Source: Syncephalis fuscata (taxonomy: Eukaryota > Zoopagomycota > Zoopagomycetes > Zoopagales > Piptocephalidaceae). From it: DNA of 25,425 bases. Numbering within the stretch: position 1 is the first letter of the stretch; the number at the start of each line of letters is the position of its first letter. Shown here in pieces: positions 10,424-18,717 of this stretch. The position numbers were made by a program, and so were the translations under genes. The notes below the pieces were generated by a model, which saw only the letters and a program-made list of their open reading frames with translations, searched no databases and had not been told where the DNA came from. Location of the stretch: the NCBI GenBank assembly GCA_025786725.1, contig JAHLTZ010000120.1, positions 1-25,425 on the forward strand, read 5' to 3'.

Positions 10424-11380
10424 TTTTTTAAAACTGGTGTTAATCATTATATTTATTAAATAAAAGATATTAAAGAATAAAGAGTAAAATATGGTTAATA
10501 ATTAGAACCAGGTTACAGAGTGTGGTCAAAGTAATCGAGTGATAAAAGTTTAATTACATTGATTGCCAAATATGGTGATCAAACTAATTACCCATAATAA
10601 TATTACGTGCTTTTACCATTTTATAGCAATACTTATAATCGACACGTGAGTAAGCACCTGGCCCTCTTGACTCTCAATAACGACGTCGATCAATTACTAG
10701 TCTTACCAGCAATTTAGGTTTTTTGTAAGAGATTTTATAATTACCACCAACCATACAACTTATAGTGCAAATATTATTTATTTAATAAATCGAATTGTTT
10801 TATACTAATCGATAAAAGGAAAAGAATGAACAATAAATATGAGTTTTTTTTATTAAGTTCATTTACTATAAAATGACATTAGTATTTATTGTTTTTTAAT
10901 AAGTATTATTATATCTTGGTTTAAATTCACTTTTTCTGTTGAATTTTGAGTCTTTTTTGTTATTCTAGTCTAACAATGATTGTTAGACTGGACTGACACG
11001 TTTGTTAGCCAACTTTACATTAGTCATTTATTTACTTCCATTATACTCTTTAATAAGCAATTAATAATACTTTGTTTAGGACTCAAGAAAACTATTATCA
11101 AATACTAGTGAGTTATATTATAAATCATTCGAGATTGATGTAGCATTGTTTATCTGTTCATTATTCTGCTTCTAGCAGAAGAGTGACAATATTTAACTAA
11201 TAGTAAAAATAATGTATAATAATACTGCAATACAAGCTAAGTGGTTTAAATCGCGCATTACAATATTCTATAAATACAATAAATAAAATATAGCTAATAA
11301 AATGCCGAAATCCTATAGCGATTCGGTTATGGTCAACATGATCGGCCAAATACGTTGTATGGATATTATTCCTATTTATA
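10424..11380. other. AT-rich gene desert, right part
   Basis: No supported gene in about 950 bases. A short perfect hairpin lies at 10967-10989 (10-bp arms, 3-base loop). A weaker one (7-bp arms) lies near 11164-11180. The remainder is low-complexity AT-rich sequence. Confidence 0.6.
10967..10989. repeat. Short perfect hairpin, 10-bp arms
   Basis: AGTCTAACAA at 10967-10976 and its reverse complement TTGTTAGACT at 10980-10989 flank the loop TGA. There is no T-run typical of a terminator, and no nearby gene explains it. Confidence 0.7.
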
Positions 11381-11565
11381 CACAGCGAAGCTTGATGGCC
11401 AACTACCAGATATTTTGTAATTCATGTTTCAACTACGAATAGATCATGGGCATTATTTTTTTATTGCAAAGCATTATGAACAGTAACGATTTGATACTTT
11501 TGGCCTTTAGTTCGCAAAAGGCTTAATGTTTCAAAATTGCCGGTTGCGTAACTTACCGGCACGGG
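11381..11565 (+). pseudogene. Decayed fragment of DAHP synthase exon 12 and its 3' flank
   Basis: From CACAGCG at 11381 onward the sequence aligns by eye with 7927 onward, which is exon 12 of the DAHP synthase gene, and continues past the original stop codon into the 3' flank (TTTAGTTCG...GGCTTAATGTTT in both). Shared blocks include AACTACCAGA, TTATTGCAAA and CATTATGA. The copy has a deletion of about 13 bases near its start, a 1-base deletion, and two former codons now read TAG (was CAA) and TAA (was GAA). Many differences are C to T or G to A. It covers residues about 427-472 only and cannot code for protein. The shared 3' flank fits either a DNA duplication or a truncated retrocopy including the 3' UTR. 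Confidence 0.85.
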
Positions 11566-11766
11566 CCCTCTCCAATAGTATTAACGGTATTGTATAAACG
11601 TGTGTTGCACGTGCCAATATCATTTATTTCTGGTCATATGAAAATTATTACTAGCACGAGAGCTTTTTATGATCATAAAAAGGGTATTGTTGCGCACATC
11701 AAGTCATTTTACTTGTGATTACACGCCATTTTTAATATTACCATTTTACTACTTTTTGTTATTCAA

Positions 11767-11786
11767 CTACTACTACTACTACTACT
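11767..11786. repeat. (TAC)n trinucleotide microsatellite
   Basis: A run of about six to seven TAC units, ending about 60 bases before the ATG at 11847, so probably within the promoter or 5' UTR of the secreted protein gene. Confidence 0.85.
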
Positions 11787-11846
11787 GCTGTTACTCTTAT
11801 ATTATCGTTACTATCGACATAAACTCGTGTATTCGTTCGATTAAAG

Positions 11847-12764
11847 ATGCGTTTTATTGCTACAAGTTATTCTATGCTGCTGGTGGCATTGCTGCAAGCA
11901 AACGCAAATCCTATTGTCAATTCTAAAATCGGCACGGCTCTGCCTGTGCATGCCATTCATTTTACTTCACGCCGTCTGCTGTCTACAACTAAAAATGATC
12001 ATGATTCTCGGTTAACATTATCTCCACAGTCTGTCCGATTCACTGTCCGCTCGTTGCCTGTGACTGTAAAATCTTTAGGACTACCTCCAATTCAACAACC
12101 GCCACCACCACAGCCAGACTTGCCGGCAAATGTTAAAGCCACAGCAGTGTACAACTCGATTGCTTCGGTGTTTGACTCCACAATCAAATATACGTCGATA
12201 GTGGATCACATGGCCGAAATAACAGCAAAAGCCGTGTGTAACACTATACAATTAGGCAGTAGCCGTCCTAATCTACCCGCATCTATGACGCAATACATCC
12301 GCGACGTCTGTAATACCGTAGCTAATACTTTGCCAAAATCGTTGGCAAATTCGGTCGCACTCGTCACCGGCCAAACAACCTACAATCTTTTAAAGCCCAA
12401 GACCGCTACCAATGACTGGCCAGGTCCTCAGCAATTGACGAAATCTTTGCCTACTAGTGAAGCGCATTATACTGTATCATTTTTCCTTCGCTGGACTATT
12501 GGCCAACAGGCACGAAATACCGTTAACCACGTGCTGAAACAAATTGTTCAAACGTGGCCATTTAGCCATTACGACAATCTAAGACCTGTTAATTGCGGCC
12601 TAATGAACAACATCGATTGTCAGTGGCTACGAACTACGATGGATAGCAAGCTGACTATGGTTCAGCAATCGCTGCAGCGGAGTATCGATAGTATATTAAC
12701 ACCGCATTTGGAGAAGTTTAAAAACGACGCCAGTGATGCCGTCAGTAGTGCTTTGTCCGACTAA
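11847..12764 (+). CDS. Secreted protein of unknown function, possible remote member of the local family
   Basis: An intronless gene of 305 residues. The first 20 residues form a signal peptide with a predicted cut before NPIVN. A proline stretch (QQPPPPQPDLP, about 83-93) separates a basic N-terminal part from a mainly helical C-terminal part. The mature protein has four cysteines: C131 and C155, both in a V-C-N-T motif, then C250 and C258. No enzyme motif or membrane helix is seen. Likeness to the three paralogs downstream is faint but in order: a VYNS block (compare KYNS/KYNQ), an isolated WPG (191-193), and a C-terminal C-x(n)-LQxS...IDSIL stretch. It lacks the C-terminal PVFPE motif. The start is supported by the signal peptide. 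A 258-base frame overlapping the start in another phase is not used. AATAAA at 12818-12823 is a likely polyadenylation signal. Confidence 0.75.
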   Translation: MRFIATSYSMLLVALLQANANPIVNSKIGTALPVHAIHFTSRRLLSTTKNDHDSRLTLSPQSVRFTVRSLPVTVKSLGLPPIQQPPPPQPDLPANVKATAVYNSIASVFDSTIKYTSIVDHMAEITAKAVCNTIQLGSSRPNLPASMTQYIRDVCNTVANTLPKSLANSVALVTGQTTYNLLKPKTATNDWPGPQQLTKSLPTSEAHYTVSFFLRWTIGQQARNTVNHVLKQIVQTWPFSHYDNLRPVNCGLMNNIDCQWLRTTMDSKLTMVQQSLQRSIDSILTPHLEKFKNDASDAVSSALSD

Positions 12765-13082
12765 CTCCAGCTAGACAGCTACAATCTCATTTCTGATAAT
12801 CACATGTGATGCGCATTAATAAATGATTAGATTATTGTTCATGTGATATTGTAAATGTGTATCTTCAAGTAATACAACAACATCCGCGTGTTTCCCTTTT
12901 AGGCAGCATCCGCTTTTGCTTTTTTTTGTCATTCCGATACCCCGCTCAACTTAAAATGGAGTCTGAAAACGAAATGTACAAGGAGCCATTTATTCGTTAC
13001 ACGATTCTTTACGTTTGCCGCACTAACTCTTTTTCTAAACGACGCTGGTCACCGTTCAGTTTTACTAAGTTAAACTACAGTT
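12765..13082. other. Intergenic, two secreted protein genes
   Basis: About 320 bases. The polyadenylation signal of the upstream gene is at 12818-12823. The rest should hold the promoter of the gene at 13083. A 102-codon open frame crosses this stretch but overlaps the downstream gene out of frame and has no signal peptide or homology I can see. Confidence 0.5.
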
Positions 13083-14807
13083 ATGATGAAAACATGGCAC
13101 ATTATAGCTATTTTTATGCTTACTACACAGAATTTTTTAGCTGTATTGGTTTATTCTACTCTTAGTATCCAGTCTGCTGTTGATGCTGCTTCTGCTGATG
13201 TTAAAAAATTCAATATGGAACCTATTTTACCAAAGCCAAACGAACCTATTTTGCCAAAGCCAAACTATAGTAGCCAATTTAAAAATCTGGTCAACACAGG
13301 CAAATACTTGCCAACAAGAGCATTAGGTTACTCTCGTGACAAGTATAACTCTGCAGTCCAAGGCGTGCTGGATTCAATTCGACCGCTGCTTATCGCAGAA
13401 ATTCCCTCTTCGCTTGGTATTTCAAAACAGTATATTGCTAATATGCTTCTAAAAAACTTTGGGCAAATATTGGCCCGTTTACTGGATGTGGCACCGATGG
13501 GGACAATGCCGGAAAACTATAGACCAAAGCGACTAGGCTCAGTAATATCCGATGCCGTTTTACCATTTGTCGGTATACCAGGCAATATTAAACCAAGTAA
13601 GAAAATGCCTGGTGAATTTCCTCCTCCCCAATTACCGCCTCGACCAAATGGTCACCCAACACAAGCATCTAGCAATCAAATAAGCACAAATGCACCGCAA
13701 TCTTTTATTTCAAACCTATCAAATTCTTTCAAAACAGTTTTTGGTATACCTGCAAATACCGCTACTAGTGATAAAATGCCAGGCAGCTTACCACCACCAA
13801 AACTACCGTCACGCCTTGCTGAAACAAACGTGCAAAACGCACAAGGTGCTAAGGATCAACAAAAAGCACCAGTACAAAATGAGCATGCTACAGAAACTTC
13901 AAGCAGCATGCCTGGAGGATGGGTAGAAGGCCCTCGGCTTTATCGTCGCAACTTTCTAGATCAAGTCAAGACCAAAGTATTGTCGCTGATCCACAAAATT
14001 GTTTCCACTGACGCTGAACAAATTATTACTTTGTGTAATGAAAAGTTTGATAGTGTTATGACCGATTTTCTGGCTACCAATATTCTTGCACATATGAAAG
14101 AAAGACTTACATGGGCTCCTGATAAACGACTTCCCAATCCAATGATATTGGCAAGGCTAGACAATAATGCGGAGGTACAGGAAATACAAAAAACACAAGG
14201 AAATTTGGATCAAAATGCAAACGGCCAAGGAGAATCTACTCAACAAACGCAAATAGCATTAGGTAAACGTAAAACACTTTTACGAAACTTAATCATGCGC
14301 TCAGTTGATTCTATTTTCTTTCAACTGGATCCTGATATTAAGTCTATTGTCAAAAAAACCACTAACAATGCAATGGAAGTATTTCCTTGGTTAATATACA
14401 ACGTTGTATTAGATACCATAGAGAAATATACGGGTATTTGCAAAGGATTTAAACGACCAGATCTTGGCAACTACGCTAACCAAGCAATGGATATCGGAAG
14501 CAATGTATTAAAATGGTCGGGCAAAATAATAGTCCAATTGTACCATAGTTCAGGTCTTGCAAGCTCTGACAACAAGACTTTTCAAACTATCCGCCAGCTT
14601 GCCATCGACAATCCGAATGTGTGTGGTTTGATACGGCAACACCTAGGTAACACTTATAAGCTACTCAATTTCATGATAATTGTGCAATTTGAATCAGTAA
14701 TCAATTTGTTATCCAAGGAAATGCATGTGCTCACGGTCAAGGTGCTTAAAATGAATGTACTTCGTAAAGTTCATGTATTTCTACCCATATTCCCTGATCA
14801 GTTTTAA
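13083..14807 (+). CDS. Secreted paralog family member A (proline-rich repeats)
   Basis: An intronless gene of 574 residues whose family I do not recognise. It starts with a signal peptide (MMKTWHIIAIF..., cut probably near residues 32-36; a second Met at position 2 is an equal start). In order: EPILPKPN repeated twice (46-61), a helical block with DKYNSAVQGVLDSIRPLL (87-103), two 24-residue proline-rich units (164-187 and 221-244, each GIP...KMPG...PPP.LP.R), SSMPGGW (274-280) followed by LYRR (287-290), then RLTW (341-344) with P-x-x-I-L-A-x-LD (353-360), cysteines C453 and C514, and a C-terminal VFLPIFPDQF. It shares these blocks in the same order with the genes at 16199 and 18718. Dibasic LYRR and KR sites could be Kex2-type cleavage points (inference). 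AATAAA lies at 14840-14845, and the convergent neighbour ends 100 bases downstream. Confidence 0.8.
   Translation: MMKTWHIIAIFMLTTQNFLAVLVYSTLSIQSAVDAASADVKKFNMEPILPKPNEPILPKPNYSSQFKNLVNTGKYLPTRALGYSRDKYNSAVQGVLDSIRPLLIAEIPSSLGISKQYIANMLLKNFGQILARLLDVAPMGTMPENYRPKRLGSVISDAVLPFVGIPGNIKPSKKMPGEFPPPQLPPRPNGHPTQASSNQISTNAPQSFISNLSNSFKTVFGIPANTATSDKMPGSLPPPKLPSRLAETNVQNAQGAKDQQKAPVQNEHATETSSSMPGGWVEGPRLYRRNFLDQVKTKVLSLIHKIVSTDAEQIITLCNEKFDSVMTDFLATNILAHMKERLTWAPDKRLPNPMILARLDNNAEVQEIQKTQGNLDQNANGQGESTQQTQIALGKRKTLLRNLIMRSVDSIFFQLDPDIKSIVKKTTNNAMEVFPWLIYNVVLDTIEKYTGICKGFKRPDLGNYANQAMDIGSNVLKWSGKIIVQLYHSSGLASSDNKTFQTIRQLAIDNPNVCGLIRQHLGNTYKLLNFMIIVQFESVINLLSKEMHVLTVKVLKMNVLRKVHVFLPIFPDQF
13218..13265 (+). 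repeat. Tandem 24-bp coding repeat (2 copies)
   Basis: Two adjacent 24-base units (13218-13241, 13242-13265) encode EPILPKPN twice; they differ by a single silent A/G. The unit is a whole number of codons, so copy number can change without breaking the frame. Confidence 0.9.
13572..13814 (+). repeat. Two diverged 72-bp proline-rich coding repeats
   Basis: Units at 13572-13643 and 13743-13814 encode 24-residue segments with the shared pattern GIPxN...KMPGxxPPPxLPxR. They lie in the low-complexity linker between the N-terminal and central helical blocks of the secreted protein. Confidence 0.8.
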
Positions 14808-14907
14808 TGTTTTCTATTTATTATTGTTCATTTATAAAAAATAAATATGTATTTTTATACGAATAGTTCTAATACTTTATTCTAAGTTTTATAGTCGCAA
14901 TCTATTG

Positions 14908-15297
14908 TTATTCCTCCGGTGAAATAAAACACTGATAGTTATGTGAGATAAAAAAGTCGTGATAATTATTGTTTTTGTCCAATGCAATAATATAGTTTGC
15001 ACTTTGCGTATACTCTATTGCTAAACAATCAATCAAGTAAAACTTTTTACTGTCTTTAGCACTGGCTGTGCATCCTAACATGGCATTTCTCCATTTTGTT
15101 GTCATAAATAGTTTTTCTTTTCCTTCGAGTATTACAGATTTTCCAATCGAATGCCTTCGACTCATCAAGCTAGCACATGGGTTTGACTTTTGTGATATAC
15201 TTGGATCAAGTACTATTGCTGCAGAAGCTTGGTCAGTATTGTAAAGCTGAAGCAAAAGAGCACAGCTCATGACAAGAATGCTGCTAAGACGATTCAT
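14908..15297 (-). CDS. Small secreted protein with four mature cysteines
   Basis: An intronless 129-residue protein on the opposite strand, lodged between two members of the secreted family and convergent with the first. Residues 1-26 (MNRLSSILVMSCALLLQL... to DQASA) form a signal peptide with an A-x-A cut site. The mature part has cysteines at about 41, 75, 90 and 122, enough for two disulfides, and no membrane helix. The size, cysteine content and secretion signal are those of a typical fungal small secreted protein or effector candidate. I recognise no family and see no clear likeness to the neighbouring paralogs. It is possible that the real gene has an intron or a different end, but the single frame with its clean signal peptide is the simplest model. 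Confidence 0.65.
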   Translation of the reverse strand: MNRLSSILVMSCALLLQLYNTDQASAAIVLDPSISQKSNPCASLMSRRHSIGKSVILEGKEKLFMTTKWRNAMLGCTASAKDSKKFYLIDCLAIEYTQSANYIIALDKNNNYHDFFISHNYQCFISPEE

Positions 15298-16198
15298 ATT
15301 TCTAGCAGTGATAATATTCGTAATAATGGTTTAAAAATGAACAGGTTAAAAATGAGCAAATTTTTTTTGTAAAGCTATATATATATACATTCCAACAAAT
15401 CCATATTAATTAGATGTTATTTTTTACAATCACGCCCAATTTATTTAAGCCGATGACGATTTGAATTGAATTAATTAGGTTGTGTGCTTTACCACTATAA
15501 CCTTTTATGGCAAAGAGCACGCTAAAGCACGTGTCGGCCATACAAATTGCAACTTGTCAAAAAAAGAAATTATAGAGCACATCAATTATTCTTTTGAACA
15601 ATCTATTCAAAATTGTATATTCGTGCTGCAACGTGTTTGAATATCAAATCAAGCAGCAATAGTTACACAATGACCTTACAATGATTGAAATAAAGCTAGA
15701 ATGCAACTAATTTCATGGTTCAAAATACTGGGTACATTAAGTGAGTAATAAATGTTAGACTCTAGTATATTGCCACAAATTCAATTTATTCACACAATCA
15801 CTATTCAAATATGTATACGTACAAAAGATAAACTCCGTCAAATTCTAAATTTAGCAAACGATATACAATAAATAATTATTTTGTAGAGCTTAATGATCGA
15901 CTTGGGCTATACATAATTGGAATTACCAATGTGGTAAAAATTGCACGTTGATGCGCCTTCTAATTCCAGCAGATTCAAAGTATTATTGAACAGTACAAAA
16001 CGATTCAATAAAAACACATTTATTCTCTTTTATCTTATCTTTCCATATTGTCGTCGTCAGCAACGTTTGCAATCCTATATATTGCATAAGTACCCATACT
16101 GTCCTAACAACAAACATCATTCTACACATTATTTCGTTGCGTCTTAGTGCATGCCTGTACTGAGTTGCTTTTAAACTATTCTAAAGAGATTTAGGATA
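15298..16198. other. Intergenic, divergent promoters of two secreted genes
   Basis: About 900 AT-rich bases between the start of the minus-strand small secreted gene and the plus-strand gene at 16199, so it should hold both promoters. A T-run and a TA-rich tract lie near 15360-15390. A 68-codon open frame near 15941 has no supporting feature. No RNA gene or repeat is visible. Confidence 0.55.
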
Positions 16199-17740
16199 AT
16201 GCTCAATTTTAACTTTAGTTTATTTCTATGTATTTTTGTTTTTGTATTCTTTATCGTCTATGCTGTTGATGCCAGTTCGGACTATACCGAGCAACAAGCT
16301 GCTTCAGCTACAGCACATCATATCAAATCATGCACTGCTTTTGAACCCAATCCCAATATGTTGCCAAATAAATATCATCGGCTTTATCCACGATTTACAG
16401 GCCCACGCCAAAAATACAATCAAATGGTTGGACGTAATCTAGAACCCGCTCGGCCACATCTGGTAAAGCTGTGCCTACAAGGCCTCAAGTCTGCCAAAAG
16501 ATCTATCATTAAGAAAGTTCCGGAACTATTAAAGCTGATTCTCATCGATGTGTTAAATGTTACTCCACGCTCCAAGGCGTTGAATAAACCTAAAAAAGAG
16601 AATAAGGTTAAAGAAGCATTCAGAAGACAAAAAAGTAAACTAAAGGAAGCATTTTCAAGTATGAGAGAACATAAAGACAGCGAGGGAGAACAACCTGGGA
16701 CAAGTGACCAAAGCGAAATCGCTTTACCAAATACAATAGGAGGATCAAGTATTAAATCTGGATCAAGCAAGAGAGAATCGCTACAATCTGCTGATAAAGC
16801 GTCCACGGTAATGCAATCAACCATATATCCCATCTTGATCACAGTGATATCCAAATCTATCAATTTATTTCTTGGACGGCTGCAAGAAGATACCACTCAG
16901 TCGATAGCTGATAATGCTGCAGAATTAATTCTGTATCGCATTTATCTTAAACTAAGCTGGTCACCGCAAACAGCTGTTCCTAATGCCGTTGTCGTTACTA
17001 ATCTAGACTCTGGCCCCGAAGCACGCCGCCTGGAACAGCTGCGTGCAGCCATGAGGTCTGGTACGGCTGTTGCAGTTGATATTGAGCGTCGTTCTGAACC
17101 TGGCCCGTCAATACCACTAAGTGATTTAAACACTCATGACCAGCAAACTACAGTACCCGACCAGACCCGTGCAGCGGCTCCTGTGAGCGGTATACGTGGT
17201 GCAATACGAAAAATAGTCGACAAAGCACTAGACAAACTAATGAATTGGCTTTACAAAGATATCGATATAATTATTGATGGCACATTTCGCGCATCAGTTG
17301 AAGATATTCTAAGAACAGTACATTCAGGAGTCATGGACATTACTGAGGATCATCTTACGTTTTGTGAACGTATCATCAGACCCTCTTATACTCTAAAATG
17401 GACTAAACAAATGATCGGTATGGGCTTTAAAATCATGAGCTGGCCAGGCGAAAAGGTGCTTGATTGGTGGGAGAGCTATAGAAAGCTTGCCACCGATAGC
17501 ACAGCAGCAACATCAATCGCCAAAGAGCAAGTTGATTCCGCCTATACGTGCAGCCAAGTCAACAGTTGGATGGGTACCATATCCACCAATCTGCAGTCTT
17601 CCATGTCCTACCAGCTGAATAAGGTTTTGGATGGCATTATTGCAGACGTTCAACGAAAGGCGCGCAAAAGTTCTCGACGCTTTTTTGAGCGTAAAATCCA
17701 TGTGTTTATTCCTGTTTTTCCCGAGCGTTTCTCTGGATAA
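16199..17740 (+). CDS. Secreted paralog family member B
   Basis: An intronless gene of 513 residues and the best intact reference copy of the local family. The signal peptide is very hydrophobic (MLNFNFSLFLCIFVFVFF...) with a cut near YAVDA-SS (about 25). Shared blocks in order: GPRQKYNQMVGRNLEPARPHL (68-88), a charged Lys/Glu-rich linker (about 125-200, with the near repeat VKEAFRRQK / LKEAFSSM), IYLKLSW (248-254) followed by PNAVVVTNLD (261-270) and EARRLEQLRAAM, a dibasic DIERR (294-298), NWLYKDID...FRASVEDI (349-370), C389, SWPGEKVLDWW (414-424), C451, and the C-terminal HVFIPVFPERF (501-511). Mostly helical by eye, with no enzyme signature. Function is unknown. It could be a structural or effector-like protein; secretion is the only firm inference. 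Confidence 0.82.
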   Translation: MLNFNFSLFLCIFVFVFFIVYAVDASSDYTEQQAASATAHHIKSCTAFEPNPNMLPNKYHRLYPRFTGPRQKYNQMVGRNLEPARPHLVKLCLQGLKSAKRSIIKKVPELLKLILIDVLNVTPRSKALNKPKKENKVKEAFRRQKSKLKEAFSSMREHKDSEGEQPGTSDQSEIALPNTIGGSSIKSGSSKRESLQSADKASTVMQSTIYPILITVISKSINLFLGRLQEDTTQSIADNAAELILYRIYLKLSWSPQTAVPNAVVVTNLDSGPEARRLEQLRAAMRSGTAVAVDIERRSEPGPSIPLSDLNTHDQQTTVPDQTRAAAPVSGIRGAIRKIVDKALDKLMNWLYKDIDIIIDGTFRASVEDILRTVHSGVMDITEDHLTFCERIIRPSYTLKWTKQMIGMGFKIMSWPGEKVLDWWESYRKLATDSTAATSIAKEQVDSAYTCSQVNSWMGTISTNLQSSMSYQLNKVLDGIIADVQRKARKSSRRFFERKIHVFIPVFPERFSG

Positions 17741-18717
17741 ATACACAGGTATGGATTCAAGGACTATGCTATTCTTAAGTAGTTTACAACACTAAATATT
17801 TTATTCAATTGCTTCAAGCCCTCCACGCACCTTTAACCACATTTACGCATAAATTGTGTAATTAATAATGACATTCCAATTGACAAAATAAAACAATTAA
17901 TAAACAATATTTGCGTGAAAATAGAAGCAAAAAGATAGCTAATTTTATTTTTTAATAAAGCTAATCAGCTATATAGCTAATGGCTATGTAGATGAAAATT
18001 GGTGTCGAGAATATGAATAAAAAGTATTCATTGTGAATGTAAAAAAGCGAAAAGAACCGAATAATTTGTAGCACCGCATTTGGTAATACAAATCTGTAAT
18101 ACTCAATCGCAACGTTTTAGTTTAGCCATAAAGCGACACAACTAGAGGCGACTGTTTCAAAAACACAATAGTCCAATGTTTGATTCACGTGTACGTTACT
18201 GTTTACATACAGATTATATCACATTGGCATTTACTAATGATGGGTCCTGCTGCGACTAGTAAACATTTAGACACGTATTCTGTATATCTCGAGGTAACTA
18301 CATCGCGATTTACGTCGACACAGTGTTTTATACACAGGAAACTGGCAAAAGTGCCTATTAGTTTCATTTTCCAAACAGCAAATCATCATTATTACTAAAT
18401 TTAGTAATTATTATTTCATGGAGTTGGCAAAGATTGGAACGCTGTTGTATGTTGTCAAAAAGGCATTTTTAGAAACAAATTCATGTGCTTTATAGAACAG
18501 AAAAGAAATAAATACAACAATCGCCTGAACGACTATCAAATAGCTCATTATACCTACATTTGAAGCGCCGTCATCACGTTATCTCCAGTCACTATTCACT
18601 TCTTCCAAAAAATCACCAAAACAAGTTATTGCTTTGCTAATAATATCTTTTTATCGTTAAAATACGACGTACTATTTTACACACACAAGCTGTGTTTTAC
18701 ATATTAGTTAAACTAAT
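17741..18717. other. Intergenic, secreted paralogs B and C
   Basis: Nearly 1 kb of AT-rich sequence. AATAAA-like signals near 17886 may end the upstream transcript. A 72-codon frame near 18180 has no supporting feature. No relic of another paralog could be seen by eye, nor any RNA gene. Confidence 0.55.

Noticed and set aside
9475-10432. Possible target-site duplication around the foldback element
   Set aside because: Both flanks are T-rich but do not match over any standard length, so no duplication can be claimed.
11381-11565. Repeat-induced point mutation as the cause of C to T changes in the relic
   Set aside because: The nearly perfect 401-bp inverted repeat next to it is unmutated, and the parent exon is intact; ordinary AT-biased decay explains the pattern.
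11669-11926. 85-codon frame overlapping the start of the secreted gene at 11847
   Set aside because: It includes the TAC microsatellite and lies out of frame with the gene that has the clean signal peptide.
12857-13165. 102-codon plus-strand frame before secreted member A
   Set aside because: It overlaps the true start in another frame and has no signal peptide or recognisable domain.
16420-16896. 158-codon minus-strand frame within secreted member B
   Set aside because: It is antisense to a well-supported gene and shows no features of its own.
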